A stretch of DNA of 64,000 bases from CAJBNH01 sp964447285 (GTDB lineage Bacteria > Myxococcota_A > UBA9042), in contig CAYURO010000004.1 in NCBI GenBank assembly GCA_964447285.1, forward strand, positions 149,501 through 213,500, written 5' to 3'. Both the position numbers and the translations under genes were made by a program. Under the pieces are notes generated by a model, which was given only the letters and a program-made list of their open reading frames with translations, was not told the DNA's origin and searched no databases. Positions 44,592 to 52,853 of the stretch are shown piece after piece (the stretch's first letter is position 1; every line of letters begins with the position of its first letter).

Positions 44592-45350
44592 TCAGAACTC
44601 GCCGGCGCGCTCGACCTCGGTGCGCTCGAGCCGGGCGATGATCGACAACACCTTGGATTCGAGAGCCTGCGGGTCGATCTGCGCCTGATTGGCCTGACCA
44701 CCCTGGCTCGCGGTCATCGAGGCGGGTCCTGCGGCCATCGCTGGCGCGCCGGCCTGATCTTCCTGAGCGAACACCTGAGCTTCCGCACGCCGGGCCCGGC
44801 GCTCATGGGCCTCGGCTCCCGACGCATCCTCGTCACCCGTCTTGCGCTCGTTCAGCAAAGGCGCGCCCAAGCCGCCGAACGCTGAGCCACCCGTCATGGC
44901 CGACGACGCCGGGCCGAAGTCCGTGGGTGGGGCGATGTGAGCGAGCTCGTGGGCAAGCACTGCGCGACCGGTTCGGGACGAGGGGTCGAACTCGCCGGTG
45001 CCAAAGAAGACGTCGTTTTCGCCAATCGCAAACGCGCGTGCGCCCAACGCATCCGCCGCGGCCTGCGCCTTGGCTCCCCGGTGGACTCGCACGTCGGCCA
45101 GCGTCTCGGAACGGAAGCCATGTCGGCTCAACCGCTGGATCAGATCAGCGTCCAGACGGGTCGGCACCGGGTCGGCCAGCCACTTCGCACCCATCTGCGC
45201 ATAACGGTCTGCCAGATTGGCGCCCATGGCCGCGCTCTGCGTCCCCGCCAGCTGCGCGGCAAGCTCAGCAGGATCCGCACCGGCCTGAGCAGCAGCGACC
45301 GACGCGTCTTCCTGCATTTTCAGGAGTTCTTCGTCGCGTTTCTGGGCCAT
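44592..45350 (-). CDS. DUF4157 (putative metallopeptidase-like) protein
   Basis: A 252-residue soluble protein. Residues 88-140 match the DUF4157 domain: VRVHRGAKAQAAADALGARA, then FFGTGEF and AVLAHELAHIA. The zinc-type HELAH site is intact (H134, E135, H138). The flanks are helical and Ala/Gln-rich. DUF4157 proteins are commonly encoded with extracellular contractile injection systems, where the domain occurs on cargo toxins. None of those genes is in this window, so this is an orphan. GGAGGT precedes the ATG at 6 bases. No signal peptide is present. Confidence 0.8.
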   Translation of the reverse strand: MAQKRDEELLKMQEDASVAAAQAGADPAELAAQLAGTQSAAMGANLADRYAQMGAKWLADPVPTRLDADLIQRLSRHGFRSETLADVRVHRGAKAQAAADALGARAFAIGENDVFFGTGEFDPSSRTGRAVLAHELAHIAPPTDFGPASSAMTGGSAFGGLGAPLLNERKTGDEDASGAEAHERRARRAEAQVFAQEDQAGAPAMAAGPASMTASQGGQANQAQIDPQALESKVLSIIARLERTEVERAGEF

Positions 45351-45535
45351 GATCCGACCTCCGGAACCCCACTGGTCAACCGAAACGAAGGTAACACGCA
45401 GGTCTGAGACGTGCCAGCGGACCGTGCCGCTCCAGCACCTTCATGGGGTCGAGAGCCCCCGCGGGCTGGACGCGACGAAGGCATGTTGCCATATTGCGGC
45501 GATTGTCGCCCTACCAAGCGAGTCTCCGGAGTCCC

Positions 45536-46390
45536 ATGACCTGGAACATGCCCCGTCTACCGCCCAAGCCGTCCGAGGGTGGGCCCCCGGCTGCCGAGCC
45601 GCCGCCTCCACCGCCTGCCGGTGACCCGGAGAGGGAGGTCCCCGCACCGGTCCGCACGGGCTGGCTATCGGTGATGCAGGTCGCGGGGCTCTTTGTGCCC
45701 TCGCCGTGGCTGTTTCTGACGATTGGGCTGTACGGAGGATTGCGGCTGATCGGGTTGGGGGCGACTGGGGTTCTGGATGCCGAGTCGGTCTGGTCGTGGG
45801 GCACGATGTGGGGCGTGTATGCCGACGGCACGATCCTGTTCGCGCTGTTCGCTGCCGTGCGCTTGTGGACCGCGACCGTGTCCCGCGACCGGGATCCGCG
45901 CCATCCCTCCAGCCGGCTTGCTGCGCGCGTGGTGTTCCTTATTCTGACGCTGGCCGCACTGATCCGGTGCGCAGACGTCATCTATGGCGCGATCGAGAAA
46001 GTACCGATTGGGGAGGCGTTCTGGCTCGCCGTCATCGACCACCCGGGGATTCTGTTCACCCAAGGGGCGGCCGTCGGCGTCATCGTGGTGGCTCTGACGA
46101 TTGCCGCCGTCGCCCGCTATTCGCTGTCGGCGGACCTCGAGTCGGTGCAGGATCTGACCTACGGTCTGCCGCGAACCGCATCGTATCTGTGGAGCGTCGC
46201 GGCGGCGGCCTCGTCCGGAATCATCGCGCTCGCGGTCATCGTCGGTGCAGTCACCACGTCGGGAGCCGTGTCCGGCGGCGCGCGTGTGCCAGAAATCCAC
46301 GTCCTGCAGGCGCTGCGCGAGGCTCTGGCGCGCCCCGACCTCCCGACGCCGACCACGCCGGAAGTCCATCCACAGGGTTCAGGCGGTTGA
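45536..46390 (+). CDS. Multi-spanning membrane protein, unknown function
   Basis: A 284-residue protein. The first 40 residues are Pro/Glu-rich and cytoplasmic-looking (RLPPKPSEGGPP). About five hydrophobic segments follow, including VPSPWLFLTIGLYGGLRLIG, TILFALFAAVRLW, RVVFLILTLAALIRCADVIY, GVIVVALTIAAVARY and GIIALAVIVGAVTT. GGAG lies 6 bases before the ATG. It is divergent from the DUF4157 gene and ends just before tRNA-Arg; the tRNA promoter candidate overlaps its stop. I do not recognise the family. Confidence 0.68.
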   Translation: MTWNMPRLPPKPSEGGPPAAEPPPPPPAGDPEREVPAPVRTGWLSVMQVAGLFVPSPWLFLTIGLYGGLRLIGLGATGVLDAESVWSWGTMWGVYADGTILFALFAAVRLWTATVSRDRDPRHPSSRLAARVVFLILTLAALIRCADVIYGAIEKVPIGEAFWLAVIDHPGILFTQGAAVGVIVVALTIAAVARYSLSADLESVQDLTYGLPRTASYLWSVAAAASSGIIALAVIVGAVTTSGAVSGGARVPEIHVLQALREALARPDLPTPTTPEVHPQGSGG

Positions 46391-46415
46391 CGCGGCCGCG
46401 AGGGAAAGGGATCCT
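46387..46415 (+). promoter_or_regulatory. Candidate promoter of tRNA-Arg(TCT)
   Basis: TTGACG at 46387-46392, a 17-base spacer and GATCCT at 46410-46415. It resembles the rpsO promoter (TATCCT) and is 33 bases before the tRNA. Confidence 0.4.
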
Positions 46416-46448
46416 CCGCCCCGAGATCGGGAACCCGTCCCGGTCAAC

Positions 46449-46522
46449 GCGCCCATAGCTCAGCTGGATAGAGCATCGGCCTTCTAAGCCGAGGGTCGCA
46501 GGTTCGAGCCCTGCTGGGCGCG
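46449..46522 (+). tRNA. tRNA-Arg (anticodon TCT)
   Basis: The acceptor pairs GCGCCCA (46449-46455) with TGGGCGC (46515-46521), with discriminator G. The anticodon stem TCGGC/GCCGA encloses loop CTTCTAA, giving anticodon TCT for AGA. The T-loop GGTTCGAGCC is canonical. CCA is not encoded (CTC follows). Confidence 0.96.
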
Positions 46523-46789
46523 CTCTGCAGAATGCGAAACCGGTGCGGTGTGTTGCGGTCGGCCATTGTCGTACGCGCCTTGGTTATCGCGGTGGCGGGT
46601 GACCTCCGACGCTGCCTGTGCCAGAGTGACTCCGTGTTGCGGCATAGGGCGACCGCCTTGCCCATCGCCCGTTTCCGGTCGCCCCAGCACTACGCCAACA
46701 CGTGCACGGCTCAGTGGTCTTGAGGCGTGCTTCGCCGCGGGGCGAACGGTCTCTTCGTCTCACTGCGGCAATTCCCCTGGAGTCCTCAG

Positions 46790-47836
46790 ATGGTCCCGAC
46801 GAACGCCTATACCGCCCACGGCCCTACCGCTGCCCTCGCTCCGTTTGAGCTCACTCGCCGGGAGCCCGGACCCGACGACGTGAAGATCGAGATCCTCTTC
46901 TGTGGCGTGTGCCACTCCGACCTCCACACGGCGCGAAACGAGTGGCACAACACCGTCTATCCCTGCGTCCCTGGTCATGAAATTGTCGGCCGCGTCACTG
47001 CTGTCGGCTCTGCGGTCCAAGCGTTCTGTGTCAGCGACCTCGCCGGCGTCGGCTGCATGGTCGACAGTTGCGGACACTGCGCTTCGTGCGCCGAGGGCGA
47101 AGAGCAGTACTGCGAGAACGGCTTCACGGGCACGTACAACGGCGGACCCGGGGCCGAGAACACGTTCGGCGGCTACTCGCAGGCCATCGTCGTCAAGGAG
47201 TCCTTCGTCCTGCACATCCGCCACCCCGAAGCGCAACTCGCGGCCGTCGCCCCGCTGCTGTGCGCCGGCATCACGACGTACTCGCCGCTGCGGCACTGGG
47301 GTGCGGGACCCGGCAAGAAGGTCGGCATCGTCGGTCTGGGCGGCCTGGGCCACATGGGCGTCAAGATCGCGCACGCGATGGGCGCGCACGTGGTGCTGTT
47401 CACCACCTCGCCGGGCAAGATCGCGGATGGCAAGCGTTTGGGTGCCGACGAGGTCGTGCTGTCGACGGATCGCGCCCAGTGCGCCGCGCAGGCCGGACGC
47501 CTCGACTTCATCCTCGACACCGTGGCGGCGCCGCACCAACTCGACACCTACCTGACGATGCTCAAGCGCGACGGCACGTTGACGCTCGTGGGTGCGCCGG
47601 CCGAACCCCACCCCGCTCTGGCGGTCTTCAACCTGATCCTCAAGCGCCGCAGCCTGGCCGGCTCGCTGATCGGCGGTATTCGCGAGACTCAGGAGATGCT
47701 CGACTTCTGCGCCGACAAGGGCATCGTGTCGGACATCGAGACGATCCCCATGCAAGCGATCAACGGTGCCTACGAGTGCATGCTCAAGAGCGACGTGAAG
47801 TACCGATTCGTCATCGATATGGCGAGCTTGCGGTAG
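46790..47836 (+). CDS. Zinc-dependent alcohol/aldehyde dehydrogenase (YahK/CAD type)
   Basis: NAD(P)-dependent medium-chain dehydrogenase, probably reducing aldehydes. The catalytic zinc motif GVCHSDLHTARNEW and the GHEIVGRVTAVG signature are present. The four structural zinc cysteines follow (CGHCASCAEGEEQYC), as does the nucleotide-binding GLGGLGHMGVKIAHAMGAH. At 348 residues it matches E. coli YahK. The ATG at 46790 has GGAG 8 bases before it. It stands alone after tRNA-Arg and converges with the YedF-like gene. The substrate is not known. Confidence 0.92.
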   Translation: MVPTNAYTAHGPTAALAPFELTRREPGPDDVKIEILFCGVCHSDLHTARNEWHNTVYPCVPGHEIVGRVTAVGSAVQAFCVSDLAGVGCMVDSCGHCASCAEGEEQYCENGFTGTYNGGPGAENTFGGYSQAIVVKESFVLHIRHPEAQLAAVAPLLCAGITTYSPLRHWGAGPGKKVGIVGLGGLGHMGVKIAHAMGAHVVLFTTSPGKIADGKRLGADEVVLSTDRAQCAAQAGRLDFILDTVAAPHQLDTYLTMLKRDGTLTLVGAPAEPHPALAVFNLILKRRSLAGSLIGGIRETQEMLDFCADKGIVSDIETIPMQAINGAYECMLKSDVKYRFVIDMASLR

Positions 47837-47948
47837 GTGATGGGCCAATGTCTCGAACGGTGCCGACGGCGCGTCACGAGAACTTGACCACGCGCGCGAC
47901 GAACGCGAGGCCGCGCGGCGCGTGATGGCGCTATCCGCATCCCGCATC

Positions 47949-48284
47949 TCAGCAGGGCGAGATCACCCGTTCGGCCGTGGCAAAGAGCTGCACTGTATCG
48001 GCCATGCCGCCCACGCCGCCCACGCGCAACAGCTCGCGCCGCCCCAGGTGGTCCAGGCAAGTGCCGCAGCTCGCGATCCGGGTGCCCTTGGTCTCGAGCG
48101 CGCGCAGGGAGTCCAGCACCGTGCTGCCCTCGGTCGTCAGGTACACCGCGTCGTTCACGCAACCCAGGAAGTCGACATGGGTTTCCGACGCTGCGAGCTT
48201 TTCGAGGAACAGCGCCAATAGCTTGCGGCCCAGGTCGGGGTCGCCTGTGCCCATCTTGTCGGAATTCAAGTAGACGAAGGTCAT
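47949..48284 (-). CDS. YedF-like DsrE/DsrF-fold protein
   Basis: A 111-residue cytoplasmic protein that matches the C-terminal half of the YedF/selenium-metabolism family: FVYLNSDKMGTGDPDLGRKL, NDAVYLTTEGSTVLDSLRAL and RIASCGTCLDHLGRRELL. The CGTCL cysteines are the likely sulfur or selenium carrier site. The N-terminal TusA-like domain found in full YedF is absent. It could move sulfane sulfur, fitting the sulfur genes nearby. It lies just downstream of a CoA-dehydratase activase remnant on the same strand. Confidence 0.82.
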   Translation of the reverse strand: MTFVYLNSDKMGTGDPDLGRKLLALFLEKLAASETHVDFLGCVNDAVYLTTEGSTVLDSLRALETKGTRIASCGTCLDHLGRRELLRVGGVGGMADTVQLFATAERVISPC

Positions 48285-48315
48285 GGGGGGAAACCTCGTG
48301 GACGCGCGGGCGGCC

Positions 48316-48525
48316 TCAGGAAAGGGGGACAGCCAGGAGCGCACAGCCCAGGGCGGCCAGGGTCTGGGGTTCGGGCGGCACGACGACCGTACGGACCAGC
48401 GCGGAGGCCAGTTCGCGGCGCAAGCAGGTGTTGAGGGCACCGCCACCGCACAGCAGCACGTCGCCTGGCTGCGACACGCCGCGCGTCATGGCCGCCGTGC
48501 GGTCGGCGATGCTAGCCCCAGACAC
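48316..48525 (-). pseudogene. C-terminal remnant of a BadF/HgdC-type CoA-dehydratase activase
   Basis: A frame of 69 residues whose sequence matches only the end of 2-hydroxyacyl-CoA dehydratase activases: DRTAAMTRGVSQPGDVLLCG, GGALNTCLRRELASAL, then VVVPPEPQTLAALGCALLA. The complete ATPase needs about 250 residues; everything before the last 65 is missing, replaced by the upstream region of the sigma-54 activator. A GTG at 48525 could allow translation, but no ATP-binding parts remain. I read it as a decayed gene formerly in an operon with the YedF-like gene. Confidence 0.6.
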
Positions 48526-48613
48526 GGGCAGGCGACAACGGGAGCCGCCCGGGCGAGTCCGCCATTGTCCCCAGGTCGCAATTCTGCTACCTCGTGCGCC
48601 GGAGGTACCGGCG

Positions 48614-49936
48614 ATGCCCGAACCCATGGACCCGATTCTCGACTCCATCGCCGACGGCGTGTTCACGGTCGACGCGGCCTGGCGCATCACGACGTGGAAT
48701 CGTGCGGCGGAGCGCATCACCGGCTTTACCCGCGACCAGGCGGTGGGCATGCCGTGCCGCGACATCTTCCGGACGAGCGTCTGCCGGCGAAAGTGCGCCC
48801 TGCGCAACACGTTGGAGACCGGACGCGACGCGGTGGACGTTCGGGTGACGATTCAAACCAAAGACGGCACGGAGAAGCCGACCAGCATCTCGACAGCCGT
48901 CTTGCGCGACGCGACCGGCAGGGCCATCGGCGGAGTCGAGACGTTTCGCGACCTGTCTGAGCTCGAGCTGTTGCGGCGACAGCTGCATGGACGATTCCGC
49001 TTCGGCGACATCGTCAGCAAAAGCCATCGCATCCAAGAGATCTTGCGCGTGCTGCCGGACATCGCCCGTGCCGAGAGCACGGTGCTGATTCAAGGACCCA
49101 GCGGCTCGGGCAAGGAACTGTTTGCGCGCGCGATTCACGACCAGAGCCACCGCCACGTGGGCCCGTTCGTCGCCGTGAACTGCGCCGCGCTTCCGGACAC
49201 GTTGCTGGAGTCCGAGTTGTTCGGGCACAAGGCCGGGGCCTTCACCGATGCGAAGCGCGACCAGCCAGGTCGATTCGCGACTGCGCAGGGCGGCACCCTG
49301 TTTCTTGACGAGATCGGCGACATCTCGACCGCGTTGCAGGTCAAGCTGTTGCGCGTGCTGCAGGAGAAGGAGTTCCAGCCACTGGGCGCTTCGCGGCCGG
49401 TGCGCGCAGACGTACGGGTCGTCGCCGCGACCCACCAGGATCTGCGGCAGTTGATGGCGACGGGGCGGTTTCGCGACGACCTGTTCTATCGGCTCAACGT
49501 CGTTCGTATCGAATTGCCGTGCCTGAAAGACCGCAAAGAGGACATCCCCCTGCTGGTCCGCTTCTTTGTCGAGCGATTCGCCGCCGAGACCGGTCGGGAC
49601 ATCCAAGGGGTCACGCCCGGCGCGATGGCGGCCCTGATGCGGCACGATTTTCCCGGCAACATCAGGGAGTTGGAGAACGCCATCGAGCGGGGCTTCGTCT
49701 TGTGCCGCGGGACCATCATTGACGTGGATGCGCTGCCGCCCGAAATCGCGCTCGGGGCTGCGCCCGCGGACCACGGGCCGGCCGCGGCGGACGCCTTCGA
49801 CCTGGCCGAGGTGGCGGTCATCCGGCGCGCGCTTGCCGAACACGGCGGCCACCGGGTGCGCACCGCGGCGGCGCTGGGCATTCACAAGGCCACGCTGCTT
49901 CGCAAGATGGCTCGGTTCGCCGTTCGCTACCCCTAG
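48614..49936 (+). CDS. PAS-domain sigma-54-dependent transcriptional activator
   Basis: Activates sigma-54 promoters by ATP hydrolysis. Of 440 residues, the PAS domain (1-115) contains three cysteines (C48, C57, C61 in the block MPCRDIFRTSVCRRKC) that could sense redox or metal. The AAA+ domain has GPSGSGKE (Walker A), GGTLFLDEIG (Walker B), and GAFTDA in place of the usual GAFTGA sigma-54 contact loop. A Fis-type helix-turn-helix ends it (VRTAAALGIHKATLLRKM). GGAGGT lies before the ATG. Inverted repeats and a -24/-12 promoter lie just downstream, so it probably controls the operon that follows. Confidence 0.93.
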   Translation: MPEPMDPILDSIADGVFTVDAAWRITTWNRAAERITGFTRDQAVGMPCRDIFRTSVCRRKCALRNTLETGRDAVDVRVTIQTKDGTEKPTSISTAVLRDATGRAIGGVETFRDLSELELLRRQLHGRFRFGDIVSKSHRIQEILRVLPDIARAESTVLIQGPSGSGKELFARAIHDQSHRHVGPFVAVNCAALPDTLLESELFGHKAGAFTDAKRDQPGRFATAQGGTLFLDEIGDISTALQVKLLRVLQEKEFQPLGASRPVRADVRVVAATHQDLRQLMATGRFRDDLFYRLNVVRIELPCLKDRKEDIPLLVRFFVERFAAETGRDIQGVTPGAMAALMRHDFPGNIRELENAIERGFVLCRGTIIDVDALPPEIALGAAPADHGPAAADAFDLAEVAVIRRALAEHGGHRVRTAAALGIHKATLLRKMARFAVRYP

Positions 49937-49952
49937 CCCCCCCTCGCCTGAA

Positions 49953-49989
49953 GTCGCATTCCTGCGACCATGGTCGCGTGATTGCGACC
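49953..49989 (+). promoter_or_regulatory. Cluster of TGCGAC inverted repeats, candidate activator sites
   Basis: Four alternating half-sites form three overlapping inverted repeats: GTCGCA-TTCC-TGCGAC (49953-49968), the perfect palindrome GCGACCATGGTCGC (49964-49977) and GGTCGC-GTGATT-GCGACC (49972-49989). The cluster starts 16 bases after the activator stop codon and is centred about 98 bases before the -24/-12 element, the usual place for an upstream activator sequence. There is no T tract, so a terminator role is less likely. Confidence 0.6.
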
Positions 49990-50067
49990 GTCTGAGCGCG
50001 TACCCTTCGTCGCGCGGCGGCCGAGAACCCGTCAAGTCTCCGTCACCTGCAGCATGAGTCCTGTGCA

Positions 50068-50083
50068 TGGCATGGCTCGTGCT
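50068..50083 (+). promoter_or_regulatory. Candidate sigma-54 (-24/-12) promoter
   Basis: TGGCATG, four bases, then GTGCT: the invariant GG (50069-50070) and GC (50081-50082) are exactly ten bases apart. It differs from the TGGCACG-N4-TTGC consensus at two positions. It lies 54 bases before the lipoprotein start and downstream of the inverted-repeat cluster. Confidence 0.65.
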
Positions 50084-50136
50084 TGTGGTCACGCCGGGCC
50101 CGCCGGTCCTGTTCACCGGTAGGGCAAGGAGTGGCG

Positions 50137-50811
50137 ATGCGACACTGGGTATGGATGGTGGTCTGGGTCCCCTTGGTGGCCTGCGGTTCGACCGCTCCCA
50201 ACAAGGATCAACCGACAGAGGACTCGGTCGCGGACGTGACGGAAGGCGCCGCCGACTCCCTGCCTGATGCGCTGGACGTTGTGGGACCGCCCGACGCCGG
50301 TTCGGATGTCGCGCTCGATGCCGTCGACGGGGTGGGGGAGGATGTCGAGGGTCTGCCGGACGCCTTTGCCGACGCGGAGGACCACGACTCGGTCGACGTT
50401 GTCGAGCCCCGCGATCAGGTCGTCGAGGTGTGGGTCGACAGCGACGACGGCGACGCATCCGAAGTCGCACAGACGTTCGACACGCTCGCGGATTCGGTCG
50501 ATGACGCGAACGACGGCGACCCCGCCGACATCGGGGAAATGCCTGACATCGCAGTGGATGTGCCAGACGTCGTCGTCGAGGTCGACGCAACCGAAGTCGA
50601 AGAGACCCCCGACTCGGGTCCCGACGTCGTCGCGCCGACCGGCGACTTCGGCCAGTTGTGCCTGCCCGACGCCAAGTGCCTGGGCAGTTGGGTCTGCTAC
50701 ACGTTTGGCGACGGCATCCCCCGCTGCACCCAGGCGTGCACGGCCGGCGATCAGTGCCCAGCCGGGTCGGCCGGTTCGGTCTGCACCAGCAAGGGCTACT
50801 GCAAACCCTGA
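50137..50811 (+). CDS. Acidic-linker lipoprotein with C-terminal Cys module
   Basis: A 224-residue lipoprotein (WVPLVAC lipobox). A very long Asp/Val/Ala-rich acidic linker (about 20-165) is followed by a 50-residue module with eight cysteines: LCLPDAKCLGSWVCYTFGDG to SKGYCKP. The same module is in the lipoprotein at 52525-52809. AAGGAG precedes the ATG at 7 bases. It is the first gene after the sigma-54 promoter. The acidic stalk could hold the Cys module away from the membrane. Function unknown. Confidence 0.72.
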   Translation: MRHWVWMVVWVPLVACGSTAPNKDQPTEDSVADVTEGAADSLPDALDVVGPPDAGSDVALDAVDGVGEDVEGLPDAFADAEDHDSVDVVEPRDQVVEVWVDSDDGDASEVAQTFDTLADSVDDANDGDPADIGEMPDIAVDVPDVVVEVDATEVEETPDSGPDVVAPTGDFGQLCLPDAKCLGSWVCYTFGDGIPRCTQACTAGDQCPAGSAGSVCTSKGYCKP

Positions 50812-50859
50812 ACCGTACACGACCACGGATGCCGACACACGGCTGCCGCGGGAGTCCCG

Positions 50860-51750
50860 ATGTCGCTGAATACGCTGCAGAATGCCCGTGTCTGGTTTCC
50901 GCTTGCCGCCGCGTTGGCATGGGCCACGGCGTGCGGTGCGCCTGCGGTCGTTGTCGGCCCCGAACCCGCCGCGGACGCACAAGTCACCGGCCCGGTCCGG
51001 GTCGCCGTCATCGGCGGCATGTCTACCACCGGCTTCTTCCAGGCGGCCGCCACGCGCTTCACCCACGACACCGGCATCGCCGTCGACATCGTGGCGACGG
51101 GTCCCAAGGACGTGTTGGCTGCGGCCGTTCGCGCCGGGCAAGTCGATCTGGTCACGCTGCACTCGTGCGACACGTTCGCGAACCTGGCCGCGGATGGCTA
51201 CGTGCTGGACCTGCAACCCTGGCTGCGCAACGACCTGCTGCTGGTGGGCCCGCCCGACGACCCTGCACAGGTGCGCGGATCGGACGCCGTCGAGGCCATG
51301 CGGCGCATCGTCCGCGCGCGCGCGCCGTTTGTGCTGCACCCGTCGCTGGGGGTGAACGAAGTCCTGCGGGACCTCACGCACGAGGGGGGCGTCGACCTGG
51401 ACCCAGAAGCGACGACGGTCGTGCTGAAGGAACGCTTTCGCCCGGTCCTGCAACTGGCCGAGGAAAAGCACGCGTACGTGGTCGTTGGCCGCGTCCCATT
51501 TCGCAATGGCAAGCAACCGCACACGACCCTGGTGCCGCTGGTCGAGCGCGATCCGCGTTTGCGCCGGCCCTACCTGGTGGCGGTCGTGAATCCACAGCGG
51601 GTGCCCACTGCACGGCTCGCCGCGGCGCGGGTGCTGCAGGCGTGGCTGCGGTCGACGGCGACCCAAGCGTGGGTGGCCGAGTACGGGCGGGGCCAGATCG
51701 ACGACCAACCGCTGTTCCTGCCCGTTGCCGCTGAGGCCATGTTGCCGTAA
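50860..51750 (+). CDS. TupA-like periplasmic solute-binding protein
   Basis: A 296-residue exported protein with a lipoprotein-like start (WATAC). It resembles tungstate/phosphate-type binding proteins: a strand, then MSTTGFFQAAATRFTHDTGI, VDIVATGPKDVLAAAVRAGQ, VDLVTLHS and a NDLLLVGPPDDPAQVRG block that aligns with TupA. No permease or ATPase gene is nearby, so it either uses a transporter elsewhere or serves as a sensor. GGGAG lies before the ATG, 48 bases after the previous gene. The ligand (tungstate, molybdate or another oxyanion) is inference. Confidence 0.72.
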   Translation: MSLNTLQNARVWFPLAAALAWATACGAPAVVVGPEPAADAQVTGPVRVAVIGGMSTTGFFQAAATRFTHDTGIAVDIVATGPKDVLAAAVRAGQVDLVTLHSCDTFANLAADGYVLDLQPWLRNDLLLVGPPDDPAQVRGSDAVEAMRRIVRARAPFVLHPSLGVNEVLRDLTHEGGVDLDPEATTVVLKERFRPVLQLAEEKHAYVVVGRVPFRNGKQPHTTLVPLVERDPRLRRPYLVAVVNPQRVPTARLAAARVLQAWLRSTATQAWVAEYGRGQIDDQPLFLPVAAEAMLP

Positions 51751-51766
51751 GGCGCTGAGGTTCCGT

Positions 51767-52507
51767 ATGTTCGCACGTGGCTTGATCTCGTTCGCGATTC
51801 TGCTCTCGGCCGCCCCGGCTGCGGCCGCCGTGCCCTCGTTCCTGCGCGTCGACGACGTGGTCAGTGTCGACCCCGGCGACGTGCAGTTGATGACGACCGT
51901 CGAGGGCAGCCGCCCCTGGGGCACCGCGCCCACCGGACCCGGCACGGGCGGGTATAGCGGCGTGTTGCACCGCATCGAAGCCCACGTCGGCTTGCCGTGG
52001 GGGCTGCAGGCCAGTCTCGAAGCCAACGTGCGCCAGATGGCCGCGTCGGACTTCCGCAGCGGGTCGTATGTGCCTCAGGTGACGCTGGAACTTCCCGGGA
52101 CCGCGAGCATCACGCCGTTCGTCGGCGTCGGGTCGCGTGTGCGGGTCCAAGGCAGTCGTCCATCGACCGGCATGGGCTTGGCCGGCGTGGCGATGCACGC
52201 AGGTCCCGTCAAGGCGACCGCGCAGGTGTCGGGCGAGGTCGACGACGGCGGCGTGGCGGGCGTGCGCTACGAGGCCGGCGGCGCGTGGACGGGTCTGGCC
52301 AACTGGGCCTTTGGTGCCGAGGGCTGGGGCGTGCGAACCGGCGAGTTCGCGGGCGGCGAGTCTGCGGCGGACCGGATCGGACTCTCCGTACGCCGGACGC
52401 TGGGGCCGATGTGGTTGGGGGGTCACTGCGGCGTCGGCCGGACGGAACTGAAGAGCGGCACCGTGACCGACAATACCTGCATGATCCAAGCCGGTTGGGC
52501 ACGGTGA
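51767..52507 (+). CDS. Predicted outer-membrane beta-barrel protein
   Basis: A 246-residue exported protein: signal peptide ISFAILLSAAPAAAAVPS, then regular amphipathic strands separated by Gly/Asp turns (GLQASLEANVRQMA, VTLELPGTASITPFVGVGSR, KATAQVSGEVDDGG) and an end in IQAGWAR. Its size fits a 10-12-strand barrel. GAGG precedes the ATG; the gap to the binding-protein gene is 16 bases. It could admit the ligand of the neighbouring binding protein. No closer family can be named. Confidence 0.62.
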   Translation: MFARGLISFAILLSAAPAAAAVPSFLRVDDVVSVDPGDVQLMTTVEGSRPWGTAPTGPGTGGYSGVLHRIEAHVGLPWGLQASLEANVRQMAASDFRSGSYVPQVTLELPGTASITPFVGVGSRVRVQGSRPSTGMGLAGVAMHAGPVKATAQVSGEVDDGGVAGVRYEAGGAWTGLANWAFGAEGWGVRTGEFAGGESAADRIGLSVRRTLGPMWLGGHCGVGRTELKSGTVTDNTCMIQAGWAR

Positions 52508-52524
52508 CGGTGGGGAGGTGGTCG

Positions 52525-52809
52525 ATGTCGCGCGGGATGGTGTGGTGGATGTGCGCGTCGCTGCTGGCCTGCAGCTCGCTGGAGACCCAAGACGGCGCGG
52601 CGGCCTCAGACGCGGGCGGCGATGCCGTGCACAGGCCGGCCGGATTCGGTGCCGTGTGTCCGGCGGACGGCAAGTGCCTGGAAGACATGGTCTGTTACAC
52701 GTACGGCGACGGCATCAAGCGTTGCACCCTGCCCTGCACCTCGGATGCGCAGTGCCCGGTCGGCGCCACGGGCACCGGCTGCAACGGCAAGGGCTACTGC
52801 CGACCTTGA
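52525..52809 (+). CDS. Small lipoprotein, paralogue of the 50137 Cys module
   Basis: A 94-residue lipoprotein (CASLLAC lipobox) consisting of a short Ala/Asp stalk and the 50-residue Cys module VCPADGKCLEDMVCYTYGDG to GKGYCRP. This aligns cysteine for cysteine with the end of the lipoprotein at 50137-50811. The acidic stalk of the paralogue is missing. GGAGG precedes the ATG; 17 bases separate it from the barrel gene. The pair probably arose by duplication within the operon. Confidence 0.75.
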   Translation: MSRGMVWWMCASLLACSSLETQDGAAASDAGGDAVHRPAGFGAVCPADGKCLEDMVCYTYGDGIKRCTLPCTSDAQCPVGATGTGCNGKGYCRP

Positions 52810-52853
52810 CGGCAACGGACGCGACCGATGGGTGCGTCCAGCGGAGGTGCGGG

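Noticed and set aside
49953..49989. Reading the inverted-repeat cluster as a transcription terminator
   Set aside because: The repeats overlap and compete with one another and no T tract follows; position and half-site pattern fit activator sites better.
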